A stretch of 64,000 bases of DNA from Actinomadura soli (GTDB taxonomy: Bacteria; Actinomycetota; Actinomycetes; Streptosporangiales; Streptosporangiaceae): positions 62,001-126,000 of the forward strand of contig NZ_VCKW01000001.1 in assembly GCF_005889715.1 (NCBI RefSeq), in the 5' to 3' direction. Of the stretch, positions 26,025 to 35,219 are shown piece by piece (position 1 is the first letter of the stretch; every line of letters begins with the position of its first letter). The translations under genes were made by a program, and so were the position numbers. A model generated the notes under the pieces. It did not search any database. It was given only the letters and a program-made list of their open reading frames with translations, and was not told the origin of the DNA.

Positions 26025-27653
26025 GTGTCCCCTGTGCTGCGCCGCCTGACCGGCGGCCTCGCCGGAGCGGCCGTGGTCATCGCGGTCATCACCGTCCTGG
26101 CCCGGCTCGCCGGGTTCGGGCGCACCTACGCCTTCTCGCAGACGGTCACCACGTCGTGCCTCAGCCAGGCGTACTTCACCTCGACGCAGTTCCCCAGCAT
26201 CGTCTACGAGATCGTCGCGGGCGGCGCGCTCGCCAGCATGGTCGTGCCGGTCCTGGCGGGCCCGGCCGAGCGCGGCGACCGCGAGGAGGTCCGCCGGATC
26301 GGGTCGGCGCTGCTGACCTGGATCGTCGTGCTGATGGTGCCGCTGTCGGCGCTGATGGCGCTCGGCTCCCGTCCGATCATGGAGCTGCTGGTCGGCGGCG
26401 ACCTGAAGGGCTGCTCCCGGAACCAGATCGTGGACGTCGGGTCCACCATGCTCGCGATCATGTCGGCGCAGATGGTGATGTACGGGATGGCGGTCGTCCT
26501 GTACGGGCTGCTGCAGTCGCACCGCCGGTTCGTCGCGCCCGCGCTGGCGCCGCTGATGTCGAGCCTCGTGGTGATCGCCGCGTACGCCGTGTACGCGCCG
26601 CTCGGCCGCGGCCACGAGAACGACCTGGCGGGCCTGCCGCTGGACGCGGAGCTGACCCTGTCGATCGGGACGGCGCTCGGCGGCGTCGCGATGGCCGTCA
26701 CCGCCGGGATCGCGGCGTGGCGGCTGAGACTCCGGCTGCGCCCGACGCTGCGCTTCCCGGACGGCGTCGCGCGGCGCGTGCGGCGGCTCGCGCTCGCCGG
26801 GCTCGCGACCGTCGCGGCGCAGCAGCTCTCGGCGCTGCTGGTCGTCCGGCTCAGCTACGAGGGGACGGGCGGCGCGCTCGCCAACTACCAGTACGCGTGG
26901 GCGATCTACCTGCTGCCGTGGGCGATCCTCGCCGTGCCGATCGCGACCAGCGCGTTCCCGATGCTGTCCGCGCGGATGAGCGCCGCGGAGCAGGAGAGGT
27001 TCGACCAGGTCACCGCGTCCACCACCCGCGCGGTGATCCTGGTGTCGTGCGCCGGGGCGGCGGCGCTGGCCGCCGTCGCCGTGCCGATCGGCGCGGTGTT
27101 CAACCCCGGCCACCCCGACCAGCAGGACGTGCTCTCCCGCGCGGTGCTCGCGTTCGCGCCTGGACTGCTCGGCTACGGCCTCGTCGCGCATCTCGGGCGC
27201 GTGCTGTTCGCCTGCCACCGGGGCCGGATGGGCGCGGCGGCGGTCGTCACGGGCTGGCTGGTGGTGATGGTCGCGGACGTCGCGCTCGTCCTGTCGGCCG
27301 ACCGGCACTGGGTGGTGGCGGCCCTCGGCGCCGGCAACGCGGCCGGGATGACCGTCGCGGGCGCGCTGCTGCTGGGAGCGCTCCTGCGCGTCCGGGGGGC
27401 CGCGTCCGTCGCGGGGATACCCCGTGCGCTCGCGGCCGGGCTGGCGGGCGGCGCCGCGGGCGGCGCGGCCGGCTACGCGGTCGCCGCGCTGCTCGGTACG
27501 GGCGGGACCGGCGCGGGCGGCGAGCTCCGCAACGCCGGGACCGGTATGCTCGCCGCGCTCGCCGCCGCCGCCGTCTTCCTGATCGTCGCATTCGTGGTCG
27601 ACGGCCGTGATCTGCGGGCCGTCCTGAGCCGGAGGATCACGCGTCATGGCTGA
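26025..27653 (+). CDS. MurJ/MviN-like lipid flippase
   Basis: A 542-residue polytopic protein, about 14 hydrophobic segments, of the MurJ/MviN branch of the MOP exporter superfamily. VLARLAGFGRTYAFSQTV near the N-terminus and TSTQFPSIVYEIVAGGALASM are typical. Such proteins flip lipid II or other undecaprenyl-linked sugars to the outer face. Whether this is the main lipid II flippase is unclear: actinomycete murJ usually lies near trxA/parAB, so this copy may serve another lipid-linked glycan. Start is GTG; its end overlaps the glycosyltransferase start by 8 nt. Confidence 0.8.
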   Translation: MSPVLRRLTGGLAGAAVVIAVITVLARLAGFGRTYAFSQTVTTSCLSQAYFTSTQFPSIVYEIVAGGALASMVVPVLAGPAERGDREEVRRIGSALLTWIVVLMVPLSALMALGSRPIMELLVGGDLKGCSRNQIVDVGSTMLAIMSAQMVMYGMAVVLYGLLQSHRRFVAPALAPLMSSLVVIAAYAVYAPLGRGHENDLAGLPLDAELTLSIGTALGGVAMAVTAGIAAWRLRLRLRPTLRFPDGVARRVRRLALAGLATVAAQQLSALLVVRLSYEGTGGALANYQYAWAIYLLPWAILAVPIATSAFPMLSARMSAAEQERFDQVTASTTRAVILVSCAGAAALAAVAVPIGAVFNPGHPDQQDVLSRAVLAFAPGLLGYGLVAHLGRVLFACHRGRMGAAAVVTGWLVVMVADVALVLSADRHWVVAALGAGNAAGMTVAGALLLGALLRVRGAASVAGIPRALAAGLAGGAAGGAAGYAVAALLGTGGTGAGGELRNAGTGMLAALAAAAVFLIVAFVVDGRDLRAVLSRRITRHG

Positions 27654-28854
27654 CACGAGGGAACTGGACGGGCTGCGCGTCGCGATCGTCCTCGGGACCG
27701 TCGCGGGCGGTGTCGGCAAGCACGCCCGGTCCGTCGCGCGGCGCCTCGCCGGGCGCGGCGCCCGCGTCCTGGTGTGCGGGCCCGCGTCGACCGAGGAGCT
27801 GTTCGGGTTCGCGGGCGACGGCGTCCGCTTCACCGAGGTCGACATCGCGGACCGGCCGCGTCCGCTGAGCGACGCGAGGGCGGTGGCGCGGCTGCGGACG
27901 CTGCTGCGCGACGCCGACGTCGTCCACGCGCACGGGCTGCGGGCCGGCGCCCTGGCGGTGACGGCGTGCGCGCGCATCGCGCCGGGGCCGATGCGGTTCT
28001 CTCGCGGCGGCCCGCCGCTGGTCGTCACGTTGCACAACGCCGTCATCGCCGGCGGGCGGACGGCCGCCGTCTACGGGGCGCTGGAACGCCTCGTGGCGCG
28101 CGGCGCGACCCGCGTCCTCGGGGTGTCGCCCGACCTGGAGGAGCGGATGCGGTCGCTGGGCGCCCGGTCGGTGGGGCACGCGATCGTCCCCGCGCCCGCG
28201 CCGCAGGCGCCGCCCGGCCCGGCCGTCCGCGCCGACCTGCGCGTGGAGCTGGACGTGGGGGAGCGGCCGCTGATCGTCACGGTGGGCCGGCTCGCCGAGC
28301 AGAAGGGCCTGCCGACGCTGCTGGACGCGTCGCGCGCCTGGGCCGGCCGCACCCCGCCGCCGCTCGTCGCGATCGTCGGGGACGGCCCGCTGGAGGACGA
28401 GCTGCGCGCCCGCGTCGAGGCCGAGGACCTGCCCGTCCGGCTGCTCGGCCGCCGCTCGGACGTCCCCGGCCTGCTCGCCGCGTCCGACGTGGCGGTCGTC
28501 CCGAGCGTGTGGGAGGGGCAGCCGCTGGTCGTCCAGGAGATCCTGCGGGCGGGACGGCCGCTCGTCGCGACCCGGGTCGGCGGCATCCCCGGCATGGTCG
28601 GCGCGGGCGGGCGTCCCGCGAACGACCCCGGCGGCCCGCTGCTGCACGGCCCCGAGAGCGAGGCGGCGCTGCTCGTCCCGCCGGGCGACGCGGACGCGCT
28701 GGAACGCGCGGTGAGCCGCGTCCTGGACGACCCCGCCCTCGCCGCCCGGCTCGCCTCGGCCGCCGCGCGGCGCTCGGCCCTGCTGCCCGGCGAGGACGAC
28801 GCCGTCGACCAGCTCGCCGCCCTCTACCTGGACCTTGCGGACGTCCGAATCTGA
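27646..28854 (+). CDS. GT4-family glycosyltransferase
   Basis: A 402-residue GT-B fold glycosyltransferase of family 4. It has VLGTVAGGVGKHARSVARRL at the N-terminus, VVHAHGLRAG, the nucleotide-sugar strand LIVTVGRLAEQKGLPTLLDA near residue 210, and the EX7E-type region VPSVWEGQPLVVQEILRAG near 287. GT4 enzymes transfer sugars to lipids, glycans or small molecules. The overlap with the flippase gene and the MraY-like gene before it suggests work on a lipid-linked intermediate. Confidence 0.85.
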   Translation: MADTRELDGLRVAIVLGTVAGGVGKHARSVARRLAGRGARVLVCGPASTEELFGFAGDGVRFTEVDIADRPRPLSDARAVARLRTLLRDADVVHAHGLRAGALAVTACARIAPGPMRFSRGGPPLVVTLHNAVIAGGRTAAVYGALERLVARGATRVLGVSPDLEERMRSLGARSVGHAIVPAPAPQAPPGPAVRADLRVELDVGERPLIVTVGRLAEQKGLPTLLDASRAWAGRTPPPLVAIVGDGPLEDELRARVEAEDLPVRLLGRRSDVPGLLAASDVAVVPSVWEGQPLVVQEILRAGRPLVATRVGGIPGMVGAGGRPANDPGGPLLHGPESEAALLVPPGDADALERAVSRVLDDPALAARLASAAARRSALLPGEDDAVDQLAALYLDLADVRI

Positions 28855-28908
28855 CGAATCCGCCAGGACGGGAACTCCGGCCGACAAGATCGCGTTATAG
28901 GGGGCAGT

Positions 28909-29022
28909 GGAGGGGAGTATCCCCGCGCACGGTTCCCGTCAATACGGCCGGTCCATACCGGCCCGGGTTCCGCGGCCCGGTGGACGGCCAGGTTGCTCGT
29001 CCAGGGCGGGAGAGACCTCCGG
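28909..29022 (+). promoter_or_regulatory. yybP-ykoY family (Mn2+) riboswitch upstream of terC
   Basis: The leader starts with GGGGAGTATCCCC, continues through CGTCAATACGGCCGGTCC and a GC-rich helix (GGCCCGGG.../...CGCGGCCCGG), and ends in GGGCGGGAGAGACCTCC. The GGGGAGTA element and the GAGAGACCTCC 3' strand are hallmarks of the yybP-ykoY aptamer, which senses Mn2+ and typically controls TerC, MntP or P-type ATPase genes. The translated gene downstream is indeed a TerC protein. A TTATAG at 28895-28900 could be its -10. Control is probably at translation, since the start follows only 30 nt later and no terminator is seen. Confidence 0.82.
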
Positions 29023-29054
29023 CGCTCGTTCATGTCCGCTGGAGGTGTTCGTCT

Positions 29055-30053
29055 TTGTCCGTCTCACCCTTGGTGTGGGGTCTCACCATCGCGGGGATCC
29101 TCGCCGTCATCGCCGTCGACCTGTTCCTGATCCACCGCAATGACACCCGGGAGTTCACCACCCGGCGCGCCGCGTTCTGGTCGGCGATCTACATCGGCCT
29201 CGCCGTGCTGTTCGGCATCGGCGTCTGGATGTTCTCCGGCGGGCGGTACGCGGCGGAGTACTACGGCGGGTTCGTCACCGAGAAGAGCCTCAGCGTCGAC
29301 AACCTCTTCGTGTTCATGGTGATCCTCACCCGGTTCGCGGTGCCGAAGCACGCCCAGCACACCGTGCTGATGGCGGGAATCGTGATCGCGCTGGTGCTGC
29401 GCGGCCTGTTCATCGCGGTCGGCGCCGCGGCGATCTCCACGTTCACCTGGGTGTTCTTCATCTTCGGCGCGTTCCTGCTCTGGACGGCGATCGGGATGGT
29501 CCGCGGCGGCGACGAGGACGAGGTCAAGGAGAACGCGCTGCTGCGGTGGGCGAAGCGGGTCATCCCGACGTCCGACGACTACGACGGCTCCCGGTTCGTC
29601 ACCCGGCAGGGCGGCCGCCGGCTCATCACCCCGATGGCCATCGTCATGATCGCGATCGGCTCCACCGACGTGCTGTTCGCGGTGGACTCCATTCCCGCGA
29701 TCTTCGGGCTGACGACCGAGCCGTACCTGGTGTTCACCGCCAACGCGTTCGCGCTGATGGGGCTCGTCCAGCTGTACTTCCTGCTCGGCGGGCTCACCGA
29801 CCGGCTCGTCTACCTCGGGCACGGGCTGGCGTTCATCCTCGGCTTCATCGGCGTGAAGCTGATCTTCCACGCCATGCACGAGTACGGCGTGTCCTGGGCG
29901 CCGGAGATCCCGATCTGGCTGTCCCTCGCCGTGATCGCCGGGACGCTCGCCGCCACGACCGTCGCCAGCCTCGCCGCCGGGCCCAAGCCGTCCGAGAAGG
30001 AGGCGGCGGCGCCGGTCCCGTTGGACGAAGCGGACGCGACACGCGACGCCTAG
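29055..30053 (+). CDS. TerC/Alx family integral membrane protein (likely Mn2+ exporter)
   Basis: A 332-residue TerC family membrane protein with about nine helices. The acidic intramembrane motifs are present: IAVDLFLIHRN, EKSLSVDNLFVFMVI near residue 78, and STDVLFAVDSIPAIFGLT near 203. TerC/Alx proteins export Mn2+ in Bacillus and E. coli, and the upstream Mn2+ riboswitch supports that role. The TTG at 29055 is called as start because GGAGG lies 9 nt upstream; no ATG or GTG with better placement exists. Confidence 0.9.
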   Translation: MSVSPLVWGLTIAGILAVIAVDLFLIHRNDTREFTTRRAAFWSAIYIGLAVLFGIGVWMFSGGRYAAEYYGGFVTEKSLSVDNLFVFMVILTRFAVPKHAQHTVLMAGIVIALVLRGLFIAVGAAAISTFTWVFFIFGAFLLWTAIGMVRGGDEDEVKENALLRWAKRVIPTSDDYDGSRFVTRQGGRRLITPMAIVMIAIGSTDVLFAVDSIPAIFGLTTEPYLVFTANAFALMGLVQLYFLLGGLTDRLVYLGHGLAFILGFIGVKLIFHAMHEYGVSWAPEIPIWLSLAVIAGTLAATTVASLAAGPKPSEKEAAAPVPLDEADATRDA

Positions 30054-30089
30054 GCCCGGCCGCACCCCCCACTCGACCGAACCCTGTTC

Positions 30090-30095
30090 TAGAAT
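30090..30095 (+). promoter_or_regulatory. Candidate -10 of the acyl-CoA dehydrogenase gene
   Basis: TAGAAT lies within TTCTAGAA (30087-30094), an 8-bp palindrome that may double as an operator core. The predicted leader is ~30 nt and contains GGAGAGAGG before the ATG at 30131. Confidence 0.4.
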
Positions 30096-30130
30096 AAGAA
30101 TCAACAGTGGTCGGAGAGAGGGTTCGAGGC

Positions 30131-32317
30131 ATGGGCATCGGGCTGACCGAGGAGCACGAGGCGCTCGCCGATTCGGTGCGCGGCTTCGCCGAGCGCAACA
30201 TCCCGGCCGCGGCGGTCCGGGCCGCGCTGGACGCCGAGGAGGAGACCAGGCCCGGGTTCTGGCGGTCCCTGGCCGACCAGGGCCTGCTCGGCCTGCATCT
30301 CGACGAGGAGCACGGCGGCCAGGGCTACGGGCTCCTGGAGCTGGCGGTCGTCCTGGAGGAGCTGGGCCGCGCCGCCGCGCCCGGGCCGTTCCTGCCGACC
30401 GTCCTGGCGAGCGCCGCGATCGACGCGTCCGGCAACGCCAAGGCGCGCGCCGAGCTGCTGCCCGCCCTCGCCAACGGGACCAGGACCGGCGCCGTCGCGC
30501 TGGACGGCGCCCTGACCGGCCGCCGCGACGGCGACTCGCTCGTCGTGTCCGGGACGTTCGGAACGGTCCTGGGCGCCGCGCTCGCCGACGTGCTCGTCCT
30601 CCCCGTGGACGGCGGCACGTGGGTGGCCGTCGACGCGGCCAACGCCACGGTCACGCCCGTCGCCAGCCTCGACCGGACCCGCCGCGTCGCCGCCGTCGAG
30701 GTCAACGGCGTCACCGTCGCCCCCGACCGCGTGCTGGACGGCGTCACCACGGCCCGCGTCAGGGATCTCGCCGCGGCCCTGTTCGGCGCCGAGGCCGCGG
30801 GCCTCGCCGGCCGGCTGGTGAGCACCGCCGCCGAGTACGCGAAGGTCCGCGAGCAGTTCGGCCGCCCGATCGGGCAGTTCCAGGGCGTCAAGCACAAGGC
30901 CGCCCGCAGCCTGATCTCCCTGGAGCAGGCCCGCGCCGCCGCCTGGGACGCCGCCCGCGCCCTGGACGAGGACGCCCCGGACGCCGGGTTCGCCGCCGCG
31001 GTCGCCGCCGTCATCGCCGCCGACGCGGGTGTGCGGACGGCCCGCGACGCCATCCAGATCCTCGGCGGCATCGGCTTCACCTGGGAGCACGACGCGCACA
31101 TCTACCTGCGCCGCGTCTCCACGCTGCGGGCGCTGCTCGGCCCGTCCAAGGAGTGGGCCGCCAAGGTCGCGGCGCTCGCGCTGGACGGCGGCCGCCGCGA
31201 GGTCGTCCTCGAACTCGACGAGGACGCCCGGCCGCTCCGCGAACGCATCCGCGCCGAGATCGCGGAACTGGCCGCCATCACCGGCAAGGACGAGCTGTAC
31301 CGCAGGCTCGGCGACGAGGGCTGGACCGCTCCGCACCTTCCCGGGCCCTGGGGCCGCGCGGCCGGTCCGGTCGAGCAGATCCTCATCCAGCAGGAGCTGA
31401 AGGCCGCCAAGGTCAAGGGCCCGAACATCGGGATCGGGGCCTGGCTGGTGCCGTCCATCGTCCGGTACGGGACCGACGAGCAGAAGGAGCGCTTCCTCCG
31501 CCCGACGCTGCAGGGCCGGATCGTGTGGTGCCAGCTGTTCTCCGAGCCCGGCGCCGGCTCCGACCTGGCGTCGCTGTCGATGAAGGCCGAGCGCGTCGAG
31601 GGCGGCTGGCGGCTCACCGGCCAGAAGATCTGGACGTCGCTCGCCCAGCACGCCGAATGGGGCTTCTGCGTCGCCCGCACCGACCCCGGCGCGCCCAAGC
31701 ACGACGGCATCACCTACTTCCTCGTGGACATGCGGTCCGAGGGCGTGGACGTCCGTCCGCTGCGCGAGCTGACCGGCGACGCCCTCTTCAACGAGGTGTT
31801 CCTCGACGGCGTGTTCGTCCCCGACGACCGCGTCGTCGGCGAGGTGAACCAGGGCTGGCAGGTCGCGCGGAACACGCTGTCCAACGAGCGCGTGTCGCTG
31901 TCGACCGGCGGCGGCCTCGGCATGGGCGTCCCCGAGCTGCTGGCGTTCCTCCGCGGCCGGGACGTCGGCCCGGTCGCCGCCCCGGAGGTCGGCGCGCTCG
32001 TCGCGCAGGGCCAGTCGATCGACCTGCTCGGCCTGCGCACCACCCTCAAGCAGCTGAACGGCGTGGAGCCGGGCGCGGAGGCAAGCGTCCGCAAGCTCCT
32101 CGGCGTCCAGTTCAACCAGGACGTCGCCGACTACTGCTGGGCCGCGCAGGGCGCCGCCGCCGCCACCGAGGTGCCCTTGGCGGAGAGCGGCATCATGGCC
32201 CGCGCCATGCTGTTCTCCCGCGCGATGACGATCTACGGCGGCACCACGGAAGTCCAGCTCAACATCATCGGCGAACGCCTCCTCGGCCTCCCCCGAGACC
32301 CCGAACCAGGCAAATAA
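30131..32317 (+). CDS. Fused two-domain acyl-CoA dehydrogenase (FadE34-like)
   Basis: A 728-residue protein made of two acyl-CoA dehydrogenase units in tandem (about 1-365 and 375-728). The first ends in IQILGGIGFTWEHDAHIYLRR. The second has the classical signature CQLFSEPGAGSDLA near residues 467-480 and YGGTTEVQLNIIGERLLGL near the end. Normal members are ~380 residues and form homotetramers. Mycobacterial FadE34, a similar fusion, oxidises a steroid side-chain CoA thioester, so a bulky substrate is plausible here. The ATG at 30131 is preceded by GGAGAGAGGG; a GTG at 30107 is in frame. No other fatty-acid or steroid genes are nearby. Confidence 0.88.
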   Translation: MGIGLTEEHEALADSVRGFAERNIPAAAVRAALDAEEETRPGFWRSLADQGLLGLHLDEEHGGQGYGLLELAVVLEELGRAAAPGPFLPTVLASAAIDASGNAKARAELLPALANGTRTGAVALDGALTGRRDGDSLVVSGTFGTVLGAALADVLVLPVDGGTWVAVDAANATVTPVASLDRTRRVAAVEVNGVTVAPDRVLDGVTTARVRDLAAALFGAEAAGLAGRLVSTAAEYAKVREQFGRPIGQFQGVKHKAARSLISLEQARAAAWDAARALDEDAPDAGFAAAVAAVIAADAGVRTARDAIQILGGIGFTWEHDAHIYLRRVSTLRALLGPSKEWAAKVAALALDGGRREVVLELDEDARPLRERIRAEIAELAAITGKDELYRRLGDEGWTAPHLPGPWGRAAGPVEQILIQQELKAAKVKGPNIGIGAWLVPSIVRYGTDEQKERFLRPTLQGRIVWCQLFSEPGAGSDLASLSMKAERVEGGWRLTGQKIWTSLAQHAEWGFCVARTDPGAPKHDGITYFLVDMRSEGVDVRPLRELTGDALFNEVFLDGVFVPDDRVVGEVNQGWQVARNTLSNERVSLSTGGGLGMGVPELLAFLRGRDVGPVAAPEVGALVAQGQSIDLLGLRTTLKQLNGVEPGAEASVRKLLGVQFNQDVADYCWAAQGAAAATEVPLAESGIMARAMLFSRAMTIYGGTTEVQLNIIGERLLGLPRDPEPGK

Positions 32318-32475
32318 CGCATGAACCCAAGCCGGGGTCACGGGTCGTGCGGCCGGAGGCGCCCCGCGCCGGAGGCCGCACGACCCGACGAGCCGGGCGA
32401 CCGCAGCGCTACGGTCGCCAAGCCGCACGGTCACGAAGACCCGCACCGTGGCGTGAGGATCGACCGGCTCGCAAC

Positions 32476-32502
32476 GGGGGTTCCAGGGGGTCGCCCCCCT
32501 GG
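32476..32502 (+). repeat. G-rich hairpin repeat, copy 5
   Basis: GGGGG leader, then CCAGGGGG-TCGC-CCCCCTGG, a perfect 8-bp stem. It ends one base before the stop of the leftward gene at 32504, and could be the terminator for that gene and for the convergent acyl-CoA dehydrogenase. Confidence 0.75.
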
Positions 32503-32503
32503 G

Positions 32504-32857
32504 CTAACGGGGCCGGAAGGTGTAGGTGACGTTGATCAGGACGATCGCGGCCAGGGCGAACATCAGGCCGGGGAGGCCGGCGTTGATGGCCGAGATGGCG
32601 CTCAGCGGGATCGCGGCCGCCAGCGACAGCACCGCCATGGCCAGGCTGTGATCGCGGTCGCCGCGGAGCCGCTCCGCCGCCGGACGGAGCCGTGGCCCGG
32701 ACCTGGATTTCGCGGTGGTGTCCGGGGGCGCGTCGAGGGCCTGCTCGATGCGGTCCACGACCGTCTCGATGAAGGCGTCGTCGTAGTCGGGGCCCAGCTC
32801 GCGCCGGGCCGCCATCGCCGCCGTCAGGTCGTCGCGGGGCAGTCGTGGCATCGTCAT
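32504..32857 (-). CDS. Conserved actinobacterial membrane protein, function unknown
   Basis: A 117-residue protein. The N-terminal half is polar (DLTAAMAARRELGPDYDDAFIE and VVDRIEQALD). The C-terminal half has two hydrophobic helices (LAMAVLSLAAAIPLSAI, GLPGLMFALAAIVLINVTY). Small proteins of this type with an ARRELGPEYE-like motif are common in actinomycetes; no role is known. Two ATGs (32857, 32851) are possible starts. Confidence 0.7.
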   Translation of the reverse strand: MTMPRLPRDDLTAAMAARRELGPDYDDAFIETVVDRIEQALDAPPDTTAKSRSGPRLRPAAERLRGDRDHSLAMAVLSLAAAIPLSAISAINAGLPGLMFALAAIVLINVTYTFRPR

Positions 32858-32955
32858 GATTCGGTTATAGGCAAGGACGGGCCCGCGCTGCGTCACCCCC
32901 CGGACCGAATCACCGGCTACCTCGCAGGTAGCAAGCATCCGCTGGAGGGCAAGGG

Positions 32956-33821
<866 letters not shown>

Positions 33822-33822
<1 letters not shown>

Positions 33823-35219
33823 TGGCGTCGCTCATCGACCGGCACACCGGGTTCGTCGCGGAGCTGCGGCGGGCCGGGCTGCCGGTGTCGGTCGCCGAGG
33901 GCCTGGACGCCGTCCGCGCCATGCGGGCCGTCGACCTGCTCGACCGCGAGGCGCTGCGCGCCGCCTACGCCGCGACGGTCGTCAAGCGGCCGCAGCACCG
34001 TCCGGCGTTCGACGCGCTGTTCGACCTGTGGTTCCCCGCCGCGGTCGGGGACGGCGCCGGGGGAGCACCGGACCCCGGCCGCCCGGCGAGGACGCTCGAC
34101 GACAAGGGACGGCCCGTCCCGCCGCCGCTCGACCCGCGGGTCCAGGAACGCCGCGACGAGCTGGCCGACCTCCTGCTGTCCGGCGACGACGCCGGGCTGC
34201 GGCGGTTCGCCCGCCGCGCCGTCGCCGAGTACGGGCGGACACCGGGCCAGGAGTCGTGGTTCTCGTCCGGAGTGCTGCGCGCCCTGTCGCCGGAGACGCT
34301 GATGGCGCGGCTGCTCAACGCCGTCCTCGCGGGGCGGGAGCGGGGCGGCATGGCCGAGCGGGTCGCCCGCCGGACGTTCCGCGACCGCATCGCCCGGTTC
34401 GAGGACCTCGTCGCGGGCGAGGCCCGGCGCCGCATCGCCGAGGACACCGGTGTCGAACGCACCGCGCGCCTCGCCGTCCGGCCGCCGCTGGAACGGCTCG
34501 ACTTCGCCGCCGCCCGCCGCGACGAGCTGGCCGCGCTCCGCCGCGAGGTGCACCCGCTGGCGCGCAGGCTCGCGGCGCGGCTCGTCCAGAAGCAGCGGCA
34601 CGGCAGGCGCGGGCGGCTGGACTTCCGCCGGACGGTCCGCGCGTCGCTGGCCAGCGGGGGAGTGCCGCTCAACACGCACCACCGGCCACGCCGCCCGCAC
34701 CGGCCGGAGCTGGTCGTGCTGTGCGACGCCAGCGACTCGGTGTCGGCGTTCGCGCATTTCACGCTGCTGCTGACGTTCGCGCTGCGGGAGCAGTTCAGCA
34801 GGGTCCGCGCGTTCGCGTTCATCGACGCCACCGACGAGATCACCCGGTTCTTCGCGCCGGGCACGGACGTCGCGGACGCGATGACCCGGCTGGCCGCCGA
34901 GGCCGACCTCGTCTGGATCACCGGCCGCTCCAACTACGGCCACGCCATCACGGTGTTCGACGAGAAGTACCGCGACGCGATCACGCCCAAGACGTCCCTG
35001 CTGATCCTCGGCGACGCCCGCTCCAACTACGGCGACCTGGCGCTGCCGGTCCTGCGTTCCATAGTGGGCCGCGCCCGGCACGCCTACTGGCTCAATCCCG
35101 AGCCGCGCGGCCAGTGGGACACGGGCGACTCGGCCGCGTCGCGCTACGGCGAGCTCGTGCCCATGTACGAATGCCGCAACCTCACCCAGCTCGCCGCGTT
35201 CATCGAGGAACTCGCCTGA
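33822..35219 (+). CDS. CoxE-like von Willebrand factor A domain protein
   Basis: A 465-residue protein whose C-terminal half is a VWA domain with an intact MIDAS motif (CDASDSVS: Asp302, Ser304, Ser306). RSNYGHAITVF and ILGDARSNYGD give the other metal-site loops. The N-terminal half is helical and Arg-rich. CoxE proteins work with a MoxR ATPase to mature metalloenzymes. Its last 20 bp overlap the convergent MFS gene. Confidence 0.87.

Noticed and set aside
24675-28046. Long minus-strand open frame of over 1100 codons opposite steB to the GT4 gene
   Set aside because: It is the GC-bias mirror of real genes: the product is Arg/Gly/His-rich without motifs, while the plus strand carries recognisable families.
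30074-30092. KstR-like operator upstream of the fused acyl-CoA dehydrogenase
   Set aside because: AAC-CCT-GTT has a 3-nt spacer where the KstR site needs 2, and the outer positions do not match.
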